Part shown: positions 56,046 to 64,000 of the stretch, in pieces
Layout: each line of letters opens with the position of its first letter
Numbering within the stretch: position 1 is the first letter of the stretch
NCBI GenBank assembly: GCA_030653385.1
Contig: JAURZM010000025.1
Span: 1-64,000 of the forward strand
DNA: 64,000 nt
Direction: 5' to 3'
Source: Rubrivivax sp.
GTDB taxonomy: Bacteria > Pseudomonadota > Gammaproteobacteria > Burkholderiales > Burkholderiaceae_C
Made by a program: the position numbers and the translations under genes
Notes under the pieces: generated by a model
What the model was told of the DNA's origin: nothing
The model's database searches: none
What the model saw: the letters and a program-made list of their open reading frames with translations, nothing else

Positions 56046-59000
56046 GCCGCCAGCTCCGTGATCAGGTGCTGCGCTGCCGACACCAGGATGGCGTCGGGTG
56101 TGTCGGCAAACACCTCGTTCAGGTCCACGCTGCCGCCCTGGCGGAAGAGTGAAAAGTCGGTGACGAAGTCGACGAAGGGCTGAGCCTCGACGAAGTCCAG
56201 CAGCGCCGAGCGCACGATGCGGCCGTTGAAGCCGGGCTCGGTGGCGCTGTCGAAAGCCCACGGCGACAGGTGCCGAAGCAGCGCGTCGTTCAGCACCTGG
56301 CGGTAGAAGGCAAAGCCGAAGCCGGGCCGCAGCCGCAGCTTGAACTGCAGCTGCAGCGGCTGATAACGCGGGTTCTGCACGTGCACCACAGCCTGTGGCG
56401 CGCAGCGGGCCTGCAGGGAAACGCGGATCTGCTCCAGCGTGGCCAGGTCGACTCGCGGCGCCAGCGGGTCGACGGCGTTCAACCCCTGCTGCCGCGGCAG
56501 CACCACCACGGTGAAGTGACCGGCTGCCTGCCACGACTGGCCGTCGGCATGCGGAATGCATTTGGCGCGCCACACCGACGGGAATTCCTGCAGCACCAGC
56601 CGTTCGATGTCCCACGGCGTGATGGCGCGGTGGCGGTGGCGCAGGCGTTCGGCCGCGCGGCGCTCCATCGCGGCGTCGGTTTCGGCCAGCGCACCGCCGA
56701 AGCTGGAGTAGGGCTGCAAGACGGCTTTGATGGCCGCCAGCGGCGTGTCCAGCTTCGCGATGCGGCCGGCTGGCAGGGGCGAAGCCAGTCGCGCCGGGTC
56801 GTTGCCCTGATCGACAAACACCACCTCGGCGGCGTTGTTGTGCACACCCACCACGCGGCAGGCGGCAGCCGGTTGCTCGGCAATGCTGGCGCGCAGCCAC
56901 ACCATGCCGGCCGGCATCAGGCTGTGCTGCGTGGTGGTGGCTGCCGGCAGCACACCGGCCACGATGCCGCTTTGCCGCAGGTGCTGCGTGGTGTCCAGCA
57001 GGCCTTCGGCGGCACCCAGCGGGTGCCAGGCGTCGCTGGCCAGCACCGACCACTGCAGCAGCTGCGGCGTGGCTTCGGGGTCGGCGCTGCCTTCGGCCAC
57101 CTGCAGCAACAGGCTGAAGCTGTCGCCGGCCTGCGCGGGCGCCAGGCCGATCAGCAGTTCACCGGCCGCCGTGTGCGCTGCCAGCAGCGAAGCGCCGGCT
57201 TCGCCGGACCAGGGGCGCAGGCTGTGCAACCAGGCATGTTCGCGCCGGCTGCCGAAGGCATCGACGTGGTGCAGCTGCACCTCGGTCTGCTGGAAGTGAT
57301 TGGCGCTGTGGCTGTCCAGCTGGCTGAGGTCGCTTTCCGCGTGATAGTTTAGCGTCAGCTCTTCGAGCTTGGGGGTGTAGGGCGGGTTGATGGCGCGTGG
57401 CGCAGCGGTACCCAGCGCGCGCGTGACGGCGTCCTTGCTGTAGTCGGCGTGCAGCAGGCTTTCGACCAGCTTGACGGTGATGAAACCCGGCCGTGGCGCC
57501 GGTGGGCTGATGCCCAAGGCCAGGCGCAACTGCGGTTGCGCCAGCATCAGGCGCTGCGCCATCAACTGCGTCAGCACATTGCCACCGCCCAGCAACTGCA
57601 TCAGGCCGTGCTGGGCGCTGAAAACCGGCGCGCTGCTGCCGCCGGCGGCAGGGTTCAGCGTGACGGCGCCGCCGTTGGCCGGCAGCACCGTCAACGGCGC
57701 AGAGCTCATGCCAGAACCCCCCGCACCGGCCCACGTGAGCGTGGCGCGGATGCCATCGGCCACGTCCACCTGCCGGGTGTAGCCGCTGTACCAGCTGCCC
57801 AGGTTGCTGGGAGCACCTTGCCAGCGCAGCTTCAGTTCGAGCTTCGTGACCCGTTTGGACAGCGCTTCGTCGCAGCCCACGAACAGGCGCGACCCGCTGA
57901 CCGGTTGCCCGCCGAAGGGCAGGAAGGCCTTTTTGCCGTCCAGCGCGCCGTCGTCGTTTTCGAGTGTCAGCTGGCGCAGGCCCTCCACCTGCACCGAGAC
58001 CTGCACGGCGTGCAGACGCAGCGCCATCAGCGTGCCGAAACCCAGCGCCGCACCGGGCTTCACCAGCAGCTGCAGCACCGGCTGGCCGGCGGGAAAGGCC
58101 TGCAGGTGCACGGCAGGGTCGTGGTCCACCACGGCGGCTTCGGCCGCAGGCAGTTCCAGCGTCAGCGTGCAGGGGTTGCCGGTCCAGCTGCCTTGCAGAT
58201 TGAAAGGCCCCAGCCAGCCCTTGGGCCCGCTGGCGAAGGCCTGCAGCGACGAGGCCAGCAGGTCCCGGTCGGCCTGCAGGGCCGGCACACCGGCCACGAA
58301 GTGCAGGTGCACGGTGATGCTGCGTGTGCCTTCGGCCAGGCGCAGCACCGGCGACGACAAGGCAAAACCCACCGGCGCGGCCGGCCGCTGTTCCGCCGTG
58401 AACGGGGGCCAGCCCAGCGGCGCGCCGGCTTCGGGCTTGCCACCCAGGCCGTCGGGTGAATCGGCGCGTGGTGCAAAGTGCAGGGCCTCGCCATCACGCG
58501 CCACACCACACAGCGCCAGCACCTGGGCGTGGCCCAGCACCACCGGACGCACAGGCACAAAACGCTGGTCGACCTTGAGGGCGTCCTTGCCCGCGCTGAA
58601 GGCGTGAGACGCATTCAGTTCCAGCGGCGTGGCGCCCTTTTTCAGCCCCAGCACCAGGTGCGCGCGATCGGCTTTTGCGGGCCGCGGGCGAAAGCCCAGC
58701 ACGTCGCGCACCTGGTGCTGCAGGTGGCGGGCCGTGAAGCCGTTCAGCAGTTCTTGTGCGGGCTGCCCGGTCTTGAAGAAGGCCAGCAGCAGCGCGTGGT
58801 GCGGTGCCAGCTGGCCGTCGCTGTGGTCGACCAGGGCCTGCAGTTCTTCGGCCGTGCCGGCCGGCAGGTAGGCAGACCAATCACCGCTGGCCGCGGCGTC
58901 GGTGCTGCCGTAGAAACGCAGCAGCTGCGCCAGTGCCTGCGCGGCCTGCAGCAGCTGCACCGGACTGCGGTCGTCCAACGGTGCATGGCCGGGCTGCAGC

Positions 59001-59074
59001 GCGGCCGCGTCGCGGCCGTCCTGGGCTGTGCCCAGGCTGGCAATCCACGCGGCCATGCGGCTTTGGGCTTCCAT
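56042..59074 (-). CDS. eCIS baseplate J-like protein (Afp11-like)
   Basis: 1010 residues. The conserved motif RHRHRAITPWDIERLVLQEF (about 797-816) is typical of baseplate J-like wedge proteins, followed by HFTVVVLPRQQG and a C-terminal FVDFVTDFSLFRQG. The N-terminal half is diverged. It should form the baseplate ring with the gp25 and Afp12-like proteins. It is 5 bp after the gp25 gene and overlaps the next gene. Confidence 0.78.
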   Translation of the reverse strand: MEAQSRMAAWIASLGTAQDGRDAAALQPGHAPLDDRSPVQLLQAAQALAQLLRFYGSTDAAASGDWSAYLPAGTAEELQALVDHSDGQLAPHHALLLAFFKTGQPAQELLNGFTARHLQHQVRDVLGFRPRPAKADRAHLVLGLKKGATPLELNASHAFSAGKDALKVDQRFVPVRPVVLGHAQVLALCGVARDGEALHFAPRADSPDGLGGKPEAGAPLGWPPFTAEQRPAAPVGFALSSPVLRLAEGTRSITVHLHFVAGVPALQADRDLLASSLQAFASGPKGWLGPFNLQGSWTGNPCTLTLELPAAEAAVVDHDPAVHLQAFPAGQPVLQLLVKPGAALGFGTLMALRLHAVQVSVQVEGLRQLTLENDDGALDGKKAFLPFGGQPVSGSRLFVGCDEALSKRVTKLELKLRWQGAPSNLGSWYSGYTRQVDVADGIRATLTWAGAGGSGMSSAPLTVLPANGGAVTLNPAAGGSSAPVFSAQHGLMQLLGGGNVLTQLMAQRLMLAQPQLRLALGISPPAPRPGFITVKLVESLLHADYSKDAVTRALGTAAPRAINPPYTPKLEELTLNYHAESDLSQLDSHSANHFQQTEVQLHHVDAFGSRREHAWLHSLRPWSGEAGASLLAAHTAAGELLIGLAPAQAGDSFSLLLQVAEGSADPEATPQLLQWSVLASDAWHPLGAAEGLLDTTQHLRQSGIVAGVLPAATTTQHSLMPAGMVWLRASIAEQPAAACRVVGVHNNAAEVVFVDQGNDPARLASPLPAGRIAKLDTPLAAIKAVLQPYSSFGGALAETDAAMERRAAERLRHRHRAITPWDIERLVLQEFPSVWRAKCIPHADGQSWQAAGHFTVVVLPRQQGLNAVDPLAPRVDLATLEQIRVSLQARCAPQAVVHVQNPRYQPLQLQFKLRLRPGFGFAFYRQVLNDALLRHLSPWAFDSATEPGFNGRIVRSALLDFVEAQPFVDFVTDFSLFRQGGSVDLNEVFADTPDAILVSAAQHLITELAA

Positions 59075-59079
59075 CGTCG

Positions 59080-59511
59080 TCAGCCCGCCGCCACCTGCGC
59101 GCGCACTTCGTTGGCGTCGCCCAGGTAGTAGGGGTAGACCAGGTTGAAGCGGGCATTGGTGCTGCGCACGCTGTACGTCAGCTGGATCAGCAGCAAGCCT
59201 TCGAAGGCGCGGCTGTCGTCCACCACGAGTTCGTGCACGACGATGCGCGCTTCAAAGACCAGCAGCGCCACGCGGATGCGGTCTTCCAGCAGGTTGCGCA
59301 GCGTGGTGGACAGCGGCTCGAACAGCAGTTCGCTCATGTCCAGGCCGAACTTGGGCTGCAGGAAACGTTCACCGGGGCGGGTGCCGAACAGGATCTGCAG
59401 GCTCTCAACGATGTCCTGCTCGTCTTCGCTCATCACCACCATGCCGGCCTCGAAGCGCGGCGGGAACGACCAGCCGCGGCCCAGGAAGTGATTGCGTTCG
59501 AAGCTGCTCAT
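59080..59511 (-). CDS. eCIS baseplate gp25-like protein (Afp9-like)
   Basis: 143 residues from the ATG at 59511. A GPW/gp25 family domain is complete: FLGRGWSFPPRF, VESLQILFGTRPGERFLQP with the EXR-type signature, and FGLDMSELLFEPL, with the usual conserved R and D. It links the baseplate to the first sheath ring. It starts 4 bp after the PAAR gene. Confidence 0.88.
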   Translation of the reverse strand: MSSFERNHFLGRGWSFPPRFEAGMVVMSEDEQDIVESLQILFGTRPGERFLQPKFGLDMSELLFEPLSTTLRNLLEDRIRVALLVFEARIVVHELVVDDSRAFEGLLLIQLTYSVRSTNARFNLVYPYYLGDANEVRAQVAAG

Positions 59512-59515
59512 GGCT

Positions 59516-59788
59516 TCAGCCGATCTGCACGGTGGGCAGGCCGACGGCCACGCTGGCACCGCAGGCGCAACTGTCGCCCGCACGCAGTGCGGGCCGCCCG
59601 CCGATCAGCACGGTGCCGCTGCCGGCCACGAAGGGTGTCACCGGTGGGTGTGGCGGCGGAATCACGCAGCTGTGCAGGTCGCCCAGCACGGCAGCCGGCA
59701 GGCCACCCACCAGCACGGTGGGCACGCCGGGGCCGAGCACGGTGCCGCCGTGAACGCTGATGTCGGTGATGCGGGCTGCGCTGGGCAT
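59516..59788 (-). CDS. PAAR-like spike tip protein (Afp10-like)
   Basis: 90 residues from the ATG at 59788. It carries Gly/Pro-rich PAAR-type repeats, ARITDISVHGGTVLGPG, VLVGGLPAAVLGD, VLIGGRPALRAGD, with His and Cys residues that may bind zinc. It would cap the VgrG-like spike. No extension or fused toxin is present. Confidence 0.87.
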   Translation of the reverse strand: MPSAARITDISVHGGTVLGPGVPTVLVGGLPAAVLGDLHSCVIPPPHPPVTPFVAGSGTVLIGGRPALRAGDSCACGASVAVGLPTVQIG

Positions 59789-59810
59789 GGTGGTGTGCTG
59801 TGCTTGCCGG

Positions 59811-61541
59811 TCAGTTGATCTGCACCATGCCGCCCTTGAGCGTGGCAGTGGCGCCGCCCTTGAGCTCGGCACTGGCCGAGGCTTCGAGCGACAGGTTGAC
59901 GGCCTTGATGCCAAAGGACGTGCCCGCTTCAAAGTTGCTTTCGGTGGCGGCCTTCAGCGTCAGCGCCTTGCTGCTGTTGAGCGTGATGCCTTCTGCGTCC
60001 AGCGTGACCGAATTGCCGTGCTGGTCCTTCAGCGTGATGGCCTGTTCGTCTTCGCTCAGCACCAGGCTGTTGCCGGCGGGTGTGGACAGCGTCATCACCT
60101 TCTTGTCGTCGTCGAAGAGCCAGCGCATGCCGCTGCGGCTGATGAAACCCTTTTCGTGGTTGTCGTTGCTGGGGGCCAGCGGTGCGGCATGGGCGCTGCT
60201 GTGCAGCATGCCCAGCAGCACCGGTGCACGCGGGTCTTCGTCCAGGAAACCCAGCACCACCTCGTCACCGATCTCGGGGCGGATCAGCAAGCCGCGGTCG
60301 CTGCCCGCATCCAGGCAGGCCACCCGCGCCCAGACACCGTCGTCGTCGGCCACCAGCGGCAGCTTCACGCGCACGCGAAAGTTGCCTTGCGGGTCTTCGT
60401 TGTCGGTGACCACGCCCAGCTGCAAGCCCGACACGGGGGCCAGCAGGCGTGTTGCGCGTGATGCCTGCAGGCGTTGCTGCAACGCCTGGTCTTGCTGCAG
60501 GCCACCAAACTGCAGGTGCACCTTCCAGCCTTGCGACGGGTCGATGTCGTGGCGCACGCCGGTGCACAGCACCTTGCCGTTGAAACGCGCGCCCAGGCCC
60601 GCCAGTTGCAGCACGTCGCCCGGCTGCACGGGCGCAAAACCCTCGCACTTGGCGCGGCCGTTGATGAAACTGGCGCGGCTGTTGGCCCACCAGCCGCTGG
60701 CCAGTGCCGCCGCTTCGACATCGGGCAGGCCGGCGTGGTGCAGGAGGTGCTGGTCCTGGCCCAGCGCGCTGGCTGCGTCGTTGCTGCTGAAGTTGCCCGG
60801 GGGTGTGAAGGCGGGGCTGTTGCCGTCTTGCACCGACACGGCCTGGTCGTCCGCATTCCAGCTGGTGGCCTGCGACGCGGCCAGCTGGCCACGGGCTTCG
60901 GCCTGGGCGTCGAACTCCAGCAGCGTGGCACCAAACAGCAGGCTCGCCACCGGGTCGCCGCTCAAGGCGGGCGAGGCGCTGTGCACTTTGTCGTCGCGGG
61001 TGAAAACCCAGTGGCCGTTGGCTTGTGCGCGGGCAATGGCGAAGTCCCAGTCGCTGACATCGTGCTGCACCAGCTGTTCATGCGTGACCGTGGTGCTGGC
61101 CACGTCGCCGGCGTGTTCGGCCAGCAGTGCGGAGATGACGTCGCTGTCGCTGCTGTCGAACCAGGCCTTGCTCTTGCGCTGCAGGGTCAGCTTCACCGCC
61201 GCGTGGCGGCATTCCACCACCAGCTGCGCCGCACCGCCCTGGCGCAGTTTCAGGCGCTGGCTGACGACCAGGCCCTTGAACAGCGGCGTGTCCTGGCCAT
61301 TGGCGCCGGCCAGCACTTCGACTTCCGCGCCGGGCACGAAGGTGTCGCTGGCCGACAGCGCAAACTCCTGTCGGCTGGCGGCACCGTCGGCGTACACCAG
61401 CCGCGCGCTCGACACGTGGTTGGCCGGGTGCTGGACGCTCAGCGCCAGCAACTGGTGTTCACGCGGCAAGGCCTGGCCGCCCACCTTCACCGTGAACTCA
61501 CGGTGGGCGATCTCGGCGGGCAGCGTGCGTTCGGCGCGCAT
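59811..61541 (-). CDS. VgrG-like spike protein (Afp8-like)
   Basis: 576 residues. gp27-like N-terminal domain (about 10-350, WDFAIARAQANGHWVFTRD), gp5 OB-fold (about 365-450, RVKLPLVADDDGVWARVACL, IGDEVVLGFLDEDPRAPVLL), then a repeat-rich beta-helix ending LKGGATATLKGGMVQIN. It punctures the target membrane on sheath contraction. There is no C-terminal effector extension. Confidence 0.9.
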   Translation of the reverse strand: MRAERTLPAEIAHREFTVKVGGQALPREHQLLALSVQHPANHVSSARLVYADGAASRQEFALSASDTFVPGAEVEVLAGANGQDTPLFKGLVVSQRLKLRQGGAAQLVVECRHAAVKLTLQRKSKAWFDSSDSDVISALLAEHAGDVASTTVTHEQLVQHDVSDWDFAIARAQANGHWVFTRDDKVHSASPALSGDPVASLLFGATLLEFDAQAEARGQLAASQATSWNADDQAVSVQDGNSPAFTPPGNFSSNDAASALGQDQHLLHHAGLPDVEAAALASGWWANSRASFINGRAKCEGFAPVQPGDVLQLAGLGARFNGKVLCTGVRHDIDPSQGWKVHLQFGGLQQDQALQQRLQASRATRLLAPVSGLQLGVVTDNEDPQGNFRVRVKLPLVADDDGVWARVACLDAGSDRGLLIRPEIGDEVVLGFLDEDPRAPVLLGMLHSSAHAAPLAPSNDNHEKGFISRSGMRWLFDDDKKVMTLSTPAGNSLVLSEDEQAITLKDQHGNSVTLDAEGITLNSSKALTLKAATESNFEAGTSFGIKAVNLSLEASASAELKGGATATLKGGMVQIN

Positions 61542-61557
61542 GGAGGGCTGCAGCCGG

Positions 61558-62223
61558 TCAGCGCTTCAGCGGCGGAAAGCGCACGCGTGTGCCGGCCGGC
61601 AGACCGCGCGCGCTGGTGAAACCGTTGGCCTGCGCCACCTGCAGCGCCAGATGCACACTGCCGTAGATGCGATCGCACAGCGCCGGCAGCGTGTCGCTGG
61701 CGCCCAGCACACGCACGTGTGTCAGGTCGGGCGAGCTGTCTTGCGCCATCGCCACACGGGTCTGGTCGTCGCTGGCGTCGCTGAAGCTGGCGCTGATGAC
61801 CGCGCGCAGCGGCACACCGTCGGGCCTGAACAGCTTGTAGGCGATGGACGCGCTTTTCAGCACGCAGCGCTTGACCGTCAGCGTGCCCCACACCACCTTC
61901 AGGTAGTTCGGCCGGTGGATGTTGCCGTTGTAGCCGGTGACGGCCTGGAATTGCGCCACCTGCGCCTGCACGTCGCAGGGCCGGCCGTTGGCGCCGGTGC
62001 CGTCCAGGAAAAAACTCAGCGCCAGCTCGCCGGGTTTGATGGACTTGAACTCCATGCGGCTGCCGGTGGTGCCCGAACCCTGGGCACTGTCGTATTCCAT
62101 CTCGTAGGCCAGCGTCACCTCGCTCGGGTTGACGTAGCTTTCGAAGCTGTCGATGGCGGTGCCGGAGAAGTCGGCCTGTTCGAAGGCCTGGATCAGCAGC
62201 TTTTCAAGACGGCCGTTGGACAT
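61558..62223 (-). CDS. eCIS LysM-domain protein (Afp7-like)
   Basis: 221 residues from the ATG at 62223. The N-terminal part contains DSFESYVNPSEVTLAYEM, and the end is a LysM-like domain, ALCDRIYGSVHLALQVAQAN then LPAGTRVRFPPLKR. Afp7-like LysM proteins are thought to link the tube/spike and baseplate. It lies between the small DUF5908-like gene and VgrG. Confidence 0.82.
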   Translation of the reverse strand: MSNGRLEKLLIQAFEQADFSGTAIDSFESYVNPSEVTLAYEMEYDSAQGSGTTGSRMEFKSIKPGELALSFFLDGTGANGRPCDVQAQVAQFQAVTGYNGNIHRPNYLKVVWGTLTVKRCVLKSASIAYKLFRPDGVPLRAVISASFSDASDDQTRVAMAQDSSPDLTHVRVLGASDTLPALCDRIYGSVHLALQVAQANGFTSARGLPAGTRVRFPPLKR

Positions 62224-62254
62224 GGTGGCGTGGTGTGTCGCTTGAAGAGTCGCT

Positions 62255-62440
62255 TCAAGGTTCCTGGCGGCGCTGCAGGATGTCCAGCACCTGCTCCACC
62301 ACCTCGGCCACCAGGGCTTGGCGGTCGGCCGCGCCCGCGCCTGTCCCCACGCCTGTCCCCGCACCCGCACCGGCCTGCGGTGCAGTCGGGCCGGGTGCCA
62401 CTTCGACGTTGATCACCACTTCATCGATCACAAAAGGCAT
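62255..62440 (-). CDS. Small DUF5908-like eCIS protein (Afp6-like)
   Basis: 61 residues. MPFVIDEVVINVEVAPG opens it, followed by a Gly/Ala/Thr linker and a C-terminal amphipathic helix, ALVAEVVEQVLDILQRRQEP. This short strand-linker-helix layout matches the DUF5908 proteins that sit between tube and LysM genes in eCIS loci. Function within the particle is not established. Confidence 0.7.
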   Translation of the reverse strand: MPFVIDEVVINVEVAPGPTAPQAGAGAGTGVGTGAGAADRQALVAEVVEQVLDILQRRQEP

Positions 62441-62455
62441 GGCGTGGGCTCCGGT

Positions 62456-62896
62456 TCAGGACTTGTCGAAGCGGAAGTACTGGTAGCTGAGCTGCAGGCT
62501 TTCGACGAGGAAGGCGTTGTTCGTGGCGTTCAGGTCGGACACGCTCCACTTCACCGGCCAGGCCATCACCAGGTGCCAGGTCATCAGCGGTTCATGGGCT
62601 TCGTTGAGCAGCGTCACGTCCACGTCCTTGGGTTCGATTTCCAGCGTGTCCACGCTGCGTTCCAGCCAGTTCCAGACCTCGCTGTTTTTCAGCAGGCCGC
62701 GCTTGAGCACCAGGTCGGCGTACTTCGTGCGGCCGGGGTACTTCTGCACGAAGCGGTTTTCGCCGCCCTCGGGCACTTCTTCGGCCGCCACTTCGAAGGA
62801 CAGGCCCGAGACTTCGGTGAAGCGCAGGTCATCGCTGCGGTTGGACAGACCCAGCACCTCGACCTTGAAATGAAACCCCAGCGGCGGCAGGAACAT
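62456..62896 (-). CDS. Tube protein paralogue (gp19 family, Afp5-like)
   Basis: 146 residues with T4 gp19 family features: LGFHFKVEVLGL, FTEVSGLSFEVAAEEVPEGG, YADLVLKRGLLKNSEVWNWL and FLVESLQLSYQYF. It differs clearly from the next tube gene, so it may form the tube-initiating ring rather than the bulk tube. It starts 12 bp after the major tube gene. Confidence 0.85.
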   Translation of the reverse strand: MFLPPLGFHFKVEVLGLSNRSDDLRFTEVSGLSFEVAAEEVPEGGENRFVQKYPGRTKYADLVLKRGLLKNSEVWNWLERSVDTLEIEPKDVDVTLLNEAHEPLMTWHLVMAWPVKWSVSDLNATNNAFLVESLQLSYQYFRFDKS

Positions 62897-62908
62897 GGCC
62901 GGCCTTGT

Positions 62909-63343
62909 TTATTCGTTCTGCAGCTCGAGGCCTTCGTGCGCCAGTTCGATGGACTCGATGGCCACTTCGTTGCCGCTGGCCTTCAGGCCCGGGCCTTCCA
63001 CCTTCACCGGGAAGGCGTTCTGCAGCTTCCACACCATCACTGGTGCGTGTTGTTCGTCGAGCAAGGCGACGATGACGTCACGCCGCTCGACCTTGTTCAG
63101 CTTGATGGTCGACAGCCAGCTGAAAAACTCGTTGTCCGCTTTCACGATGCCACGCTTGAGCGTGACGTTGCTGAACTTGCGCAAGCCCGGCATCTTGATC
63201 GACGAATACTCGGGGAAAGAGCCGTCGCGGTATTCGATGGCCTGGTTCTCTTGTGTCAGGCCGCTGACTTCGGCGAAGCCGATGCGGGTGCCACCCCACT
63301 GGACGGTGAAGTGGAAGACGGGAAGGGGGTATTGCTGAGGCAT
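62909..63343 (-). CDS. Tube protein (gp19 family, Afp1-like)
   Basis: 144 residues: PVFHFTVQWGGTRIGFAEVS, GLTQENQAIEYRDGSFPEYS, NVTLKRGIVKADNEFFSWL and VAIESIELAHEGLEL. The motif order is the same as in the paralogue, and it is the likely main inner-tube (Hcp-like) subunit. It starts 30 bp after the sheath stop. Confidence 0.87.
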   Translation of the reverse strand: MPQQYPLPVFHFTVQWGGTRIGFAEVSGLTQENQAIEYRDGSFPEYSSIKMPGLRKFSNVTLKRGIVKADNEFFSWLSTIKLNKVERRDVIVALLDEQHAPVMVWKLQNAFPVKVEGPGLKASGNEVAIESIELAHEGLELQNE

Positions 63344-63373
63344 GGTGTGCTTCCTTTTCAGTGCTTCGATGCA

Positions 63374-64000
63374 TCAGCTGGTCTGCAGCTTGTGCGAGAA
63401 CTTCAGGATGATGAATTCCGCCGGCCGCACCACCGCCATGCCGATCTCGACGTTCATGCGGCCCTCCAGGATGTCCTGTGCGTTCATGGTCTGGCCCAAG
63501 GCGCAGCGCACGAAAAACGCGTCCTTCGGCGTGGCGCCGGCCAGCGCACCTTCGCGCCACTTCTGCGCCAGGTAGTTTTCGATCATTCCGCGCACCTTCA
63601 CCCAGGTGTTGGCATCGTTGGCTTCGAACACCGCCCAGTAGGTGCTCTTCTTGACCGACTCTTCGACCATGTTGAAAAAGCGCCGCACGTTGACGTAGCG
63701 CCATTCGTTGTCGTTGCCGGCCATCGTGCGGGCGCCCCACACCAGCGTGCCCTTGCCGGCAAAGCTGCGGATGGCGTTGATCGACTTGCCGCTGGTGGCG
63801 TCCACGTTCAGGTCGTCCTGACGCGCGTTGTCCAGCCGCACCATGGGCTCGATGACGTTGTTCAGGCTCACGTTGGCTGGGGCTTTCCACACCCCGCGCG
63901 CGGTGTCGGTGGCGGCGTAGACACCGGCCACCGCGCCGCTGGGTGGCATCACGATGGTGTGGTCGCGCAGGGCCGCTTTCACGGCGTTGTAGACCGCCGT
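63374..64000 (-). CDS. Contractile sheath protein, C-terminal part
   Basis: Partial: the frame is open to the right window edge, giving 208 residues of the C-terminus. Diagnostic sheath motifs are GVYAATDTARGVWKAPAN, IRSFAGKGTLVWGARTM, WRYVNVRRFFNMVEESV and the terminal VVRPAEFIILKFSHKL. The N-terminal part and possible further sheath copies lie beyond 64000. It is the most upstream gene of the eCIS operon visible here. Confidence 0.9.
   Translation of the reverse strand, partial: TAVYNAVKAALRDHTIVMPPSGAVAGVYAATDTARGVWKAPANVSLNNVIEPMVRLDNARQDDLNVDATSGKSINAIRSFAGKGTLVWGARTMAGNDNEWRYVNVRRFFNMVEESVKKSTYWAVFEANDANTWVKVRGMIENYLAQKWREGALAGATPKDAFFVRCALGQTMNAQDILEGRMNVEIGMAVVRPAEFIILKFSHKLQTS

Noticed and set aside
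44212..64000. Interpretation of the cluster as a type VI secretion system or a prophage.
   Set aside because: No TssJLM/TssBC-ClpV set and no capsid, portal or terminase genes are visible; the DUF5908-like, LysM, CIS tape-measure, AAA+ and DUF4157 genes point to eCIS.

Overview
The window is a GC-rich bacterial chromosome segment, most likely from a betaproteobacterium of the order Burkholderiales, perhaps of the Leptothrix/Rubrivivax/Comamonadaceae type. The evidence is the mnmE-yidC-yidD-rnpA-rpmH / dnaA-dnaN-gyrB replication-origin block, the kdsD-kdsC-lptC Kdo/LPS block, PEP-CTERM sorted proteins, and small conserved proteins I recall from that order. The assignment rests on gene content and protein character; no database search was possible.

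Layout. 0.1-7.3 kb: a DUF4397-like lipoprotein, a small conserved protein, an NnrU-family membrane protein, an orphan polyamine-binding protein (PotF type) next to an ornithine-cyclodeaminase-family enzyme, a small membrane protein, a long-chain acyl-CoA synthetase and an HDOD protein. 7.5-12.1 kb: a MarC-GMC oxidoreductase pair, a glycine-rich RRM protein with a strong terminator, and an SbtB-SbtA bicarbonate-transport pair. 12.1-20.9 kb: SDR-lptC-kdsC-kdsD on the minus strand, then a Kef-type antiporter, an exported histidine phosphatase, apt, a membrane-anchored TPR protein and a DsbA/HCCA-isomerase-like protein. 21-31.4 kb: the replication-origin region. DnaA-box-like sites lie inside rnpA, in the rpmH-dnaA gap and in the dnaA-dnaN gap. 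31.6-44.2 kb: a MetOD1-domain protein with a soluble hybrid histidine kinase, gene debris (a PEP-CTERM protein fragment and a VWA-like/DUF2201 remnant), a GIY-YIG protein, a lipoprotein, an exported caspase-SUMF1 fusion, a DEDDh exonuclease, mnmA, an M20 amidohydrolase and a PEP-CTERM metalloprotease-like protein.

44.2-64.0 kb, all on the minus strand: an extracellular contractile injection system (eCIS, Afp/PVC-like). Read in the direction of transcription it runs sheath (cut by the window edge), two gp19-like tube proteins, a DUF5908-like small protein, a LysM protein, VgrG-like spike, PAAR tip, gp25 baseplate, a baseplate J-like protein, a second large baseplate protein, a 921-aa unknown protein, the CIS tape-measure protein, an AAA+ ATPase, and a 1091-aa protein with a DUF4157 (eCIS core) metalloprotease-like domain. 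Intergenic gaps are 0-31 bp and several genes overlap, so this looks like one transcription unit building a headless contractile particle, with the DUF4157 protein as the best candidate cargo. This locus and the caspase-SUMF1 fusion are the most interesting parts of the window.
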